From positions 1 to 12,413 of the forward strand of contig JAITMZ010000004.1 in the NCBI GenBank assembly GCA_031290725.1: a stretch of 12,413 nucleotides of DNA. The letters run 5' to 3'. Position numbers and translations under genes: made by a program. The stretch's first letter is position 1, and each line of letters starts with the position of its first letter. This document shows positions 6,291-12,413 of this stretch, piece after piece. The DNA comes from Spirochaetaceae bacterium (GTDB taxonomy: Bacteria > Spirochaetota > Spirochaetia > Treponematales > Treponemataceae). A model generated the notes under the pieces. The model did not search any database and was not told where the DNA came from. It saw only the letters and a program-made list of their open reading frames with translations.

Positions 6291-6305
6291 GTATAAAAAA
6301 TATAC
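6291..6305. promoter_or_regulatory. Short inverted repeat in the divergent promoter region
   Basis: GTATA (6291-6295) and TATAC (6301-6305) flank five A. With the direct repeats ACCATAT at 6259-6265 and 6271-6277, which overlap the minus-strand -10, it could be an operator for either divergent gene. In such AT-rich DNA it may also be chance. Confidence 0.25.
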
Positions 6306-6365
6306 AAAAAATATCCGTTTTGGGCAAATTTTTTATAAACTTTCATCTTTTTTTTCACACACCCC

Positions 6366-6394
6366 TTGAAGTTTTGTAATTCCTGTGATAAACT
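6366..6394 (+). promoter_or_regulatory. Sigma70-like promoter of the alcohol dehydrogenase operon
   Basis: TTGAAG (6366-6371), a 17-nt spacer, then TAAACT (6389-6394) preceded by TG at 6386-6387, so it is also an extended -10. Only 6 nt separate the -10 from the ATG at 6401, putting the likely transcription start on or next to that A. No Shine-Dalgarno sequence lies in between. Confidence 0.6.
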
Positions 6395-6400
6395 ATATAC

Positions 6401-7591
6401 ATGAACAATTTTCAATATTATACACCCACCCGGGTGGTGTTCGGCAAGGACACCGAATCACAGGCCGGGACTCTGGTGAGTGAGTTGGGATGCAAAAAAG
6501 TGTTGATACATTTCGGCGGGCAGAGCGCGATAAAATCCGGTTTGGTTGACCGTGTCTGCGGATCTCTGGCTGACAAACAGATTCCCTGCGTGACCCTGGG
6601 CGGCGTGGTCCCCAATCCCCTCTTGTCGAAGGTGCGTGAGGGCATCGCGGTATGCAAAAAAGAAGGGGTGGATTTTATCCTAGCGGTGGGTGGCGGCAGC
6701 GTGATTGATTCCGCAAAGGCCATCGCCTACGGCGCCGTCAACGAGGGCGATGTGTGGGATTACTACGCCAAAACCCGGGTGCCCACAAAGGCCCTGCCCG
6801 TGGGCTGCGTGCTCACCATTTCCGCCGCAGGGAGCGAAATGAGCGACTCCTCGGTAATCACCAATGACGACGGTCGGATAAAGCGGGGCTGCAACAACAA
6901 CATGTGCCGCCCCAAATTCGCCATCATGAACCCCGAGCTTACCTTCTCGGTGCCGGCCTACCAGATAGCTTCGGGCAGCGTGGATATCGTGATGCATACC
7001 CTGGAGCGCTGGTTCCTGTCCAACGAGGCCGATGCGGAGCTCACCGACGCCATCGCCGCGGGACTCATGCGGGTGGTGATCAAAAATTCCCTGATACTCA
7101 AAAAAGATCCCCGAAACTACAACGCCGCCGCCGAAATCATGTGGGCTTCCAGCCTGTCCCACAATGGACTGACGGGCTGCGGCAGAATCGGGGGGGATTT
7201 TTCCGCCCACCAGATCGGCCACGAGCTGGGCGGCCTTTTCGATGTGGCCCACGGGGCGAGCATCTCCGCCGTCTGGGCTACTTGGGCGCGCTACGTCTAC
7301 AAAGCCCTGCCGGTGCGCTTTGCCGAGCTGGGACGGGATGTCTTTGGTCTGTCCTACCGGGACAACCCGGCGGACACGGAAAAAACAGCGCTGGTTGCCA
7401 TTGGTAAATTTGAAGCCTATTTTAAATCCCTGGATATGCCCGTTTCAATCGGCGATTTTGGGATCAAGGTGACGGAGGAGCAGATAAAGGACTTGGCTTG
7501 GAAATGCAGCTTCTTCGGCAAACGAAAAGTGGGTTCCTTCAGGCCTCTGGATGTTTCCGATTTGGAAAATCTTTACCGGCTGGCCAAATAA
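6401..7591 (+). CDS. Iron-dependent alcohol dehydrogenase (butanol dehydrogenase/YqhD-like)
   Basis: 396 aa, full length for group III Fe-ADH. It interconverts aldehydes or ketones and alcohols with NAD(P)(H) in the cytoplasm, usually as a redox-balancing or aldehyde-detoxifying step of fermentation. The N-terminal Rossmann-like part has FGK (14-16), GGVVPNP (67-73) and GGGSVIDSAKA (97-107); the Gly pair before VVPNP, where NAD enzymes of the family carry Asp, suggests NADPH. Metal ligands are D196, H200 (DIVMHTLE), H271 and H285 (SAHQIGHELGGLFDVAHG), all present. The ATG at 6401 is the only sensible start: the frame upstream is closed by TAA at 6389, and the protein starts like its family (MNNFQYYTPTRVVFGK). 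It has no ribosome-binding site and is probably leaderless. The next gene starts 24 nt downstream with no terminator between. Confidence 0.95.
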   Translation: MNNFQYYTPTRVVFGKDTESQAGTLVSELGCKKVLIHFGGQSAIKSGLVDRVCGSLADKQIPCVTLGGVVPNPLLSKVREGIAVCKKEGVDFILAVGGGSVIDSAKAIAYGAVNEGDVWDYYAKTRVPTKALPVGCVLTISAAGSEMSDSSVITNDDGRIKRGCNNNMCRPKFAIMNPELTFSVPAYQIASGSVDIVMHTLERWFLSNEADAELTDAIAAGLMRVVIKNSLILKKDPRNYNAAAEIMWASSLSHNGLTGCGRIGGDFSAHQIGHELGGLFDVAHGASISAVWATWARYVYKALPVRFAELGRDVFGLSYRDNPADTEKTALVAIGKFEAYFKSLDMPVSIGDFGIKVTEEQIKDLAWKCSFFGKRKVGSFRPLDVSDLENLYRLAK

Positions 7592-7615
7592 CGCGTAACC
7601 AGGGAGAAAAAATTT

Positions 7616-8434
7616 ATGGCCTTTGATTTTGTGAATGAAAATCGTATGGATTTTTCCAAACCGACCGAGCAGGATCGCTATGGAGTTTTGGTAAAGCGCG
7701 GGGTTGAAAATTACGAGCACGCCGCCATAAAGCCCGTTGGTCCGGGGGGCGGTACCGATGCGATACTGAAGGATCTGTTGACCGAGATTTCCACGCTGCG
7801 CACAGAAATCTTGCAGCTCAAATCGGACATCGCCAACTTGGCGCACATCGGTTTTATCCCGTCCGTGGTCAGTTCGCCGCCGTTGCGGGAAGCCCCGGAA
7901 CCGGCGATTCTCCCTGTTTTGACCGGCGAGCCGCCCGATGAGCTTGTGGAAAGTGCGGTGCCGGATCTGGTCGTGCCTGACGAGCCGCCCGATGAGCCTG
8001 TGGAAAGCGCGGTGCTGGATCTGGCCGTGCCTGACGAGCCGCCCGATGAGCCTGTGGGGACGTCTCGCCTGGAGAGCGGCTCTTTCGTCGATGCCGAAGA
8101 TGATTCCCTGTTCCTTTCGGACAACGAGCTGCAAAGCCTGTTGAGCATTGCTAAAGAAACCGGCGAATCCCCCGGCGATGTGCGGGACGACGAAACAACG
8201 AATCTGCCTGATGACATCGTAATCCCGGTACCAGAAACCGCCGCTGAACCGGAGCAGCTTCCCCCTGCCGATGACGGCCACCTCAAGCCGGAGCTAAAAC
8301 AGGAGATAAAAGCCGTGCTTTCATATATGGACGAGCTTCTGGAAAATTTGCCTCAGGACAAGATCAGGGAATTTGCCCGCTCGGAGCAATATGAAAAGTA
8401 TAAAAATCTTTTCACGGAGCTTGGACTAATATAA
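7616..8434 (+). CDS. Acidic coiled-coil protein with tandem repeats, function unknown
   Basis: 272 aa. AGGGAG (7601-7606) lies 9 nt before the ATG. No signal peptide or membrane segment. Layout: a polar N-terminus (FDFVNENRMDFSKP), a short coiled coil at about residues 47-75 (heptads in AILKDLLTEISTLRTEILQL), a long acidic Pro/Glu/Asp linker containing an 18-residue repeat (105-122, 123-140, partial 141-147) and a C-terminal helical module, about 223-272, with ELKQEIKAVLSYMDELLENL and IREFARSEQYEKYKNLF. The C-terminal module looks conserved in style and may be a docking domain; the linker looks disordered. I do not recognise a family. It sits between the alcohol dehydrogenase and the DUF115 pair and overlaps the next gene by 1 nt (TAATG), so it probably belongs to the same operon and process. 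Confidence 0.85.
   Translation: MAFDFVNENRMDFSKPTEQDRYGVLVKRGVENYEHAAIKPVGPGGGTDAILKDLLTEISTLRTEILQLKSDIANLAHIGFIPSVVSSPPLREAPEPAILPVLTGEPPDELVESAVPDLVVPDEPPDEPVESAVLDLAVPDEPPDEPVGTSRLESGSFVDAEDDSLFLSDNELQSLLSIAKETGESPGDVRDDETTNLPDDIVIPVPETAAEPEQLPPADDGHLKPELKQEIKAVLSYMDELLENLPQDKIREFARSEQYEKYKNLFTELGLI
7928..8057 (+). repeat. In-frame 54-bp tandem repeat, about 2.4 units
   Basis: Units start at GAG 7928, GAG 7982 and GAG 8036 (partial, about 22 nt). Units 1 and 2 differ at 4 of 54 positions, all C/T changes; the third matches unit 2 over its whole length. Each encodes an 18-residue block starting EPPDE(L/P)VESAV. The period is a multiple of three, so copy changes keep the frame. Confidence 0.9.
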
Positions 8435-8832
8435 TGGGTCTCATCGCGTATATCCAACAGTACCATCTGGACAGGCCGGACGCACCGCCGTTCCCCCAGT
8501 TTAATGACCAGTTCTTCGCCGCCGGTAACTGGATAAACCTTTTTGTCATCGACTTTTCTGCCGTAATTTTAAACGATCAGGCCCCGGGAGATATTTTTTC
8601 CCGTTGCGAATCCCTGTTTTCCCCGCCCTCCCGGTGTGTTCAGGAGGAAAACGGGCGGATGAAAATCCTCTTGGCCGGCAAGACAAAAATTGACGGGGAT
8701 CTGTTCAGCTTCCAGATAAAAAAATCCCTGTCCCCCTTTATGAATTCCGGGAACGCCGAGGATATCCGCGTTATTCCCTTCGGCGCCGTTTCCTCACCGG
8801 ACAGAATCGACTCTTTTTTGCGCAGCGATTGA
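8434..8832 (+). CDS. Small orphan protein in the DUF115 operon
   Basis: 132 aa. The ATG shares its A with the stop of the previous gene (TAATG). A GGAG lies about 15 nt upstream, so initiation is probably coupled. The protein starts MGLIAYIQQYHLDRPDAPPF and has aromatic segments NWINLFVIDFSAVIL and KILLAGKTKIDGDLFSF, with no membrane segment, signal peptide or motif that I recognise; it looks like a small alpha/beta globular protein. Its tight place before the two MptE-like genes suggests a shared job, perhaps as a partner of the coiled-coil protein, but that is only context. Reality of the gene is supported by its tight packing and the lack of any better frame. Confidence 0.75.
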   Translation: MGLIAYIQQYHLDRPDAPPFPQFNDQFFAAGNWINLFVIDFSAVILNDQAPGDIFSRCESLFSPPSRCVQEENGRMKILLAGKTKIDGDLFSFQIKKSLSPFMNSGNAEDIRVIPFGAVSSPDRIDSFLRSD

Positions 8833-8851
8833 TCACAAGCCGGGTGTCGTG

Positions 8852-10348
8852 ATGGCGGGCAATGTTCGTTTTGAAAGGGCAAAAAACGGGATGCCCCTCT
8901 GCAGCGTCGGTGAAATTCGTCTGCACTCGCTGTATGACCCGGTACGGGAGGGGGAGCGTTTCGTGGCGGCGCAAAATCCTTCTTTTATGCCGGCCATGGT
9001 GGTGGTCACCGAACCTGCCTTGTCCTACTGCGCCCCTTTTTTCGCCGCCCGCTTTCCCCGCGCCCTCACCTGTGCCATCCGCTATTCCCAGGATTTTTCC
9101 GTATCCAATGCGCACTGGGACAGGATTCTCTTCGCCGGCGGTAAGGGGCCGGAGGACATCGGTGAGGCGCTTTTCGCCGCCTTCGGGGAAGAAAAACTTT
9201 GTGCCGCCCTCTTCGTGTCCTGGAAACCCTCTGAACGGGCCTTTCCGGAGACCTCCGCTGTGGTCTGGCGGGGAATACGGGAGGCGGTCAGCAAGGCCAG
9301 GGATGTGCTGGGTACCAGGGAGTACTTCGCCCGGCGCTGGATAAACAATGCGGCCCGCTTTTGTGTCCATCTGGAACATCCCGCCCGGGTGCTGCCGGGA
9401 ACCATGCCGGTGCTCATCGCCGCGTCGGGCCCGTCCCTGGAAGCCGTTCTGCCCTGCCTCCGTCGGTTTCGCCGGAATTTTTTTGTAATCGCCCTTTCCT
9501 CCGCCCTGGAAGCCCTGCTCCGATGGAAAATCATCCCGGATCTGTGTTTTTCCGCGGACGGCGGTTACTGGGCCAAGAAGCATCTGGCACCCCTGGTCCG
9601 GAATCCCCAAATCCCCCTGGCATGCCCGGCGGAAAGCGCGGTCCCTGCGGCGGTACTGGAGCGTAATCCGGTGGTTCCCCTCACCTATACCCTGCCCGGC
9701 GCGAAAAATTCTGCCCTGGAATCGTTGTTTCTGAAGGAATGCGGCATTGGGGCTGCCTATGCGCCGCCCAACGGCACGGTTTCCGGTACCGCCGCAGAAT
9801 TCGCTCTGAGGATTACTTCCGGCGAGGTTTTTTTCTGCGGCCTGGATCTATGCACCGGGAAGGGTTTCCCCCACGGGCGCCCCAACGCCCTGGAACATTG
9901 CGGTGCAGCTAAAGACTGCCGTACCGCCCCCGGCGCCACCCGGTTGACCCGAGGGGAATTTTCCTCCGGAGCTCTGGGGGTATACCGCCGGTGGTTTGCC
10001 GCTCGGGACGGGGATTTCGTCCGCCGTGTGGCCCGCCTCTCCGCCGCACCCTACGCCGACTCCCTAGGAGGGATCCGTGACCTGCGCTTTGACGGCGGTT
10101 ATGCGTCCGGGACGATAAAACCACGAATCGTCACCGGAGAAGGGATTCCCGGCAGCGAAATCCGGGCAGCGCGGCTCCGCTGCCTGGCCTCCCAAACCCT
10201 GGCCGACGAGGAAACAACGCGGCGCTGGCTGAAGGAATTATTCCCCGCGCAATACCTGACCGCTTCTCGGCATAGGGACGGACAGGAACTGGCGGGTCTC
10301 ATGGAAAAACTCGCTGCCTTTGCCGCCGGGCTGGAAAGGAGCCTGTGA
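8852..10348 (+). CDS. MptE-like/DUF115 protein (motility accessory factor-type), paralogue 1
   Basis: 498 aa from the ATG at 8852; a GTG one codon earlier is possible. The ribosome-binding site is weak (GGGTG 5 nt upstream). The family is named after the 6-hydroxymethylpterin diphosphokinase MptE but in motile bacteria includes Maf proteins tied to flagellin glycosylation with nonulosonic acids. Key blocks: SLYDPVREGERF near the N-terminus, the phosphate-binding-like VLIAASGPSLEAV (187-199), then SSALEALL...IIPDLCFSADGG (216-238), and NGTVSGTAAEFAL (307-319) with EVFFCGLDLC (325-334), the usual second conserved segment. The protein appears cytoplasmic. It follows the orphan gene by 19 nt and overlaps the second paralogue by 1 nt (TGATG). 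The transferred sugar or partner protein is not evident; no flagellin or sugar-synthesis gene is in the window. Confidence 0.85.
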   Translation: MAGNVRFERAKNGMPLCSVGEIRLHSLYDPVREGERFVAAQNPSFMPAMVVVTEPALSYCAPFFAARFPRALTCAIRYSQDFSVSNAHWDRILFAGGKGPEDIGEALFAAFGEEKLCAALFVSWKPSERAFPETSAVVWRGIREAVSKARDVLGTREYFARRWINNAARFCVHLEHPARVLPGTMPVLIAASGPSLEAVLPCLRRFRRNFFVIALSSALEALLRWKIIPDLCFSADGGYWAKKHLAPLVRNPQIPLACPAESAVPAAVLERNPVVPLTYTLPGAKNSALESLFLKECGIGAAYAPPNGTVSGTAAEFALRITSGEVFFCGLDLCTGKGFPHGRPNALEHCGAAKDCRTAPGATRLTRGEFSSGALGVYRRWFAARDGDFVRRVARLSAAPYADSLGGIRDLRFDGGYASGTIKPRIVTGEGIPGSEIRAARLRCLASQTLADEETTRRWLKELFPAQYLTASRHRDGQELAGLMEKLAAFAAGLERSL

Positions 10349-11979
10349 TGACCGGCCTCACCTACGGCCTTCCAGTGCCCGCAAAAACCGGTGCCGCCGT
10401 ACCAATCTTCGCCGACGGGAAGGCCATGTATTCCCTGTATGACCCGGGGCGGGACGCGGCGATCTTCGCAGACCAAGGAGCTGCCGCCGCCGAAACTGCC
10501 GGGGCCGGATTCATCCTGGTGTGCGGCCTGGGGGACGGCTCCCACGTGGCGGCCCTGTTGGAAAAAATCCCTGACGCCGGAATCCTGGTGGCGGAGCACA
10601 GCGGGGAAAATATCGCCTTTTTGCAAAGGCAATTCGATTTTTCGCGCCTCGCCCAAAACAACCGAATGAACCTCTGCACGGTAGATGAATTAGAGGCCAC
10701 TATTCCCCGGCTGTATGTCCCCGCCCTGCACGGTGGTTTTTTGACCCTATACCAGCAGGCCTGGAAGCGCTTTCACACCGAAGACTGTGCCCGCATCGCC
10801 CAGGGTATAGACGAGGCATTGGAGAACGTGGGAGCCGATTTTGCCACCCAGGCCATGTTCGGAAAAATCTGGATGCGAAATTTTTTTTTGAACCTGCAAA
10901 CCGCCGCCGGTCGCCCCTCCCGACCAATGCCGCCCCTGCCGGTACACAAAAAAGCCGTGGTAATCGCGGCGGGCCCCACCCTGGATCGTACCGCCGCTTC
11001 CCTAGAGCCGGGGGAATTCGTCATCGCCACCGACACCGCCTGCCCCGCCCTGCTCCGCTGCGGTATTGTTCCCGGCGTCGTCTGTACGATAGATGGTCAG
11101 AGCGTCTCTGCCCGGCATTTTATGCAGGCCCCCCGCCCCCAAACCCTGCTGGTGGCTGATCTCTGCTGCAATCCTGGGATCCCCCGGCGCTTTATCGCCT
11201 CCGGGAATCCCGTACTGTGGACCGCCAGCCGCCATCCCCTGTGCAGCCTGTTCCTGGCCTACCTATCCTCCCGGGCATCTGCGGCGGGACAAGCCCCTCC
11301 TGAAATCGCCGCATCCTCCGGTACCGTCACCCTGTACGCCCTGGATTTCGCGGTTCGGATGGGCTGGAAAAATATCCGCATCCTGGGGGCCGATTTTTCC
11401 TACCCCGGCGGCAAGCCCTACGCCAGAGGCACCTACCTGGACGACCGGTTTCACGGCGAATCCCTGCGAACCCGGAGCGCCGAGCAGTCCTTTTCGGCCC
11501 TCATGTATCGCGGGAAAACCCGCCGCATCCCTCCGCTGTCCGGGGAGACACCGGATTCAGCCCCCCTCACCACGTCCCTCATGGACGGCTATTTCAGGGC
11601 GGCGCAAAACCAGATCGCCTCCTGCGCATCCTCGGACGGCGTGAGCATCGCCTCGGAATCCGCCCGGCCTATCGCGCGCTATCCCCGGAAAAACAACGCC
11701 CCTTCCCGAAAGCCACCCCCCCAGTTTTTCGGGGATTTTGGGCGCTTTGCAGCGGATTTCACTGACCGGTACGCCGGCGAATTACGAGAAAATTTACAAA
11801 AAACCGCCGCAAATCAGGTTGACCGGGATATTTTTCTTTCCTGTTTGCCCCTGGGAGCCTGGTTAAGCAAGAATTCCGCAAAAAAATTCGGAAAAATCGA
11901 TGTTTTTTCATTGCTGCAACTTGCAAATAAACTGATTCTGCGATATAATAGCAGACGCAATGGAAGCGAAAACAGTTAA
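10348..11979 (+). CDS. MptE-like/DUF115 protein (motility accessory factor-type), paralogue 2
   Basis: 543 aa. ATG 10348 is preferred because AAAGGAG (10335-10341) lies 6 nt upstream; GTG 10345 is too close. It is the longer, more typical member of the pair. The N-terminal domain has SLYDPGRD and LVCGLGDGSHVAALL (57-71), followed by ILVAEHSGENIAFL, as in Maf proteins. The core has VVIAAGPTLD (204-213), ATDTACPALLRCGIVPG (227-243) and CTIDGQ (246-251), then SSGTVTLYALDFAV (323-336) and IRILGADFSYP (343-353). A Pro/Lys-rich linker near residues 445-465 precedes a helical C-terminus. The shared SLYDP, GP[ST]L and GTV..[TL]A motifs make it a divergent paralogue of the preceding gene. Expected role is transfer of an activated sugar acid to flagellin or another surface protein, by family only. 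Its last codons overlap the next gene by 20 nt and contain that gene's promoter. Confidence 0.88.
   Translation: MTGLTYGLPVPAKTGAAVPIFADGKAMYSLYDPGRDAAIFADQGAAAAETAGAGFILVCGLGDGSHVAALLEKIPDAGILVAEHSGENIAFLQRQFDFSRLAQNNRMNLCTVDELEATIPRLYVPALHGGFLTLYQQAWKRFHTEDCARIAQGIDEALENVGADFATQAMFGKIWMRNFFLNLQTAAGRPSRPMPPLPVHKKAVVIAAGPTLDRTAASLEPGEFVIATDTACPALLRCGIVPGVVCTIDGQSVSARHFMQAPRPQTLLVADLCCNPGIPRRFIASGNPVLWTASRHPLCSLFLAYLSSRASAAGQAPPEIAASSGTVTLYALDFAVRMGWKNIRILGADFSYPGGKPYARGTYLDDRFHGESLRTRSAEQSFSALMYRGKTRRIPPLSGETPDSAPLTTSLMDGYFRAAQNQIASCASSDGVSIASESARPIARYPRKNNAPSRKPPPQFFGDFGRFAADFTDRYAGELRENLQKTAANQVDRDIFLSCLPLGAWLSKNSAKKFGKIDVFSLLQLANKLILRYNSRRNGSENS
11921..11949 (+). promoter_or_regulatory. 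Internal sigma70-like promoter before the last gene
   Basis: TTGCAA (11921-11926), a 17-nt spacer and a perfect TATAAT (11944-11949), inside the 3' end of the second DUF115 gene. The ATG of the next gene is 10 nt after the -10, so the expected transcript would have a leader of only about 0-5 nt and no Shine-Dalgarno sequence. Confidence 0.5.
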
Positions 11980-12413
11980 AAACTTATCGGCGGCGCTGTT
12001 TTGTATTTTAATATTTGCCCTCACCACCCTTGTGGGCGGACTGACGTTTTACTATCGTCGGGGCATGGAAAACGCCGACAGGATATTTTTGACCCTCAGT
12101 GAAAAAATCTCCAGCCTCAGCCCGGCGGCCGAGGAATTGCCCGCGGAAACCGTGAAATCCCTGGACGAATATCGGTATTTGAACAGTAACCTGGCGGCGG
12201 TCTCTGTACGGCTGAACAACAAGCTGGTCTATATATCACCGGTATCGTCACCCCACTTCGCCATTGCACCGGACGGAACCCCACTGATGAATGCGCCCGC
12301 GCCTTTCCTTAAACAAACCGTGCGTACCTTTACTGTGGCCGGCCAAACAATAGAACTGGCGGCGATCACCCACATTTTACAAGTCCAGGAAGTGCTGAAA
12401 CCGGCCCGGATCG
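11960..12413 (+). CDS. Membrane-anchored protein, N-terminal part (runs off the window)
   Basis: Open from ATG 11960 to the window end, 151 codons, in a different frame from the preceding gene, which it overlaps by 20 nt. A single hydrophobic segment at about residues 9-32 (LSAALFCILIFALTTLVGGL) follows MEAKTVKN and is an uncleaved anchor or signal. After YYRRG comes a soluble region: a helical stretch (MENADRIFLTLSEKI and on), then beta-like segments (AAVSVRLNNKLVYISP, FTVAGQTIELAAITHIL). The layout, one anchor plus an exported sensor-like domain, is like the front end of a signalling protein such as a cyclase or histidine kinase, but the catalytic part, if any, is beyond the window, so no function is assigned. 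No ribosome-binding site is visible; it may be read from the upstream operon or from its own TATAAT promoter. Confidence 0.8.
   Translation, partial: MEAKTVKNLSAALFCILIFALTTLVGGLTFYYRRGMENADRIFLTLSEKISSLSPAAEELPAETVKSLDEYRYLNSNLAAVSVRLNNKLVYISPVSSPHFAIAPDGTPLMNAPAPFLKQTVRTFTVAGQTIELAAITHILQVQEVLKPARI

Noticed and set aside
7928..8057. Tandem repeat as a possible CRISPR array
   Set aside because: Units are contiguous with no unique spacers, and the repeat is in frame in a coding gene.
7445..8281. Minus-strand frame with a repeated HRLIGRLVRH-type peptide
   Set aside because: The repeat is just the reverse complement of the 54-bp repeat in the coiled-coil gene, which has a ribosome-binding site and sits in a tight operon.
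8771..9610. Minus-strand frame opposite the first DUF115 gene (279 codons)
   Set aside because: Antisense shadow; the + frame carries the conserved DUF115 blocks.

Overview
The window is bacterial chromosomal DNA: densely packed, GC-rich genes, short intergenic gaps and sigma70-like promoters. The gene content best fits a spirochaete of the Treponema type. It has two adjacent MptE-like/DUF115 (motility accessory factor) paralogues, small lineage-restricted proteins in the same operon, a Ppx/GppA-HD protein and an ornithine carbamoyltransferase. The organism is inferred from family resemblance, not from a marker gene, so genus-level confidence is only moderate. I see no rRNA, tRNA, CRISPR array, transposase or phage gene.

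Left edge (1-436): the last 38 codons of a + strand membrane protein, then a REP-like hairpin, a strong rho-independent terminator and a G-rich non-coding stretch. This meets the 3' end of a minus-strand block, which carries two tandem hairpins.

Minus-strand block (437-6158, transcribed right to left): a GH63/GH37-like (alpha/alpha)6 glycosidase-like protein, a Ppx/GppA phosphatase with a C-terminal HD domain, ornithine carbamoyltransferase with its own terminator, a small secreted protein of unknown function, and a NYN-LOTUS putative ribonuclease. The first two sit 12 nt apart and the last two 2 nt apart, so at least two transcription units are likely. The glycosidase-like protein has lost the Asp expected as general acid.

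Divergent regulatory region (6159-6400): AT-rich. It holds a minus-facing extended -10 for the glycosidase gene, an imperfect palindrome that recurs twice elsewhere in the window, a short inverted repeat, and a + facing promoter placed so close to the next ATG that the message is probably leaderless.

Plus-strand block (6401-12413): an iron-dependent alcohol dehydrogenase, a coiled-coil acidic protein with an internal 54-bp tandem repeat, a small orphan protein, two MptE-like/DUF115 proteins, and the N-terminal part of a membrane-anchored protein cut by the window edge. Gaps are 24, -1, 19, -1 and -20 nt, so these look co-transcribed. The last gene also has a TATAAT promoter inside the preceding gene. 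By family, the DUF115 proteins suggest surface or flagellin glycan (nonulosonate-type) modification. The roles of the two small upstream proteins and the membrane protein are unknown, and this cluster is the best candidate here for an undescribed system.
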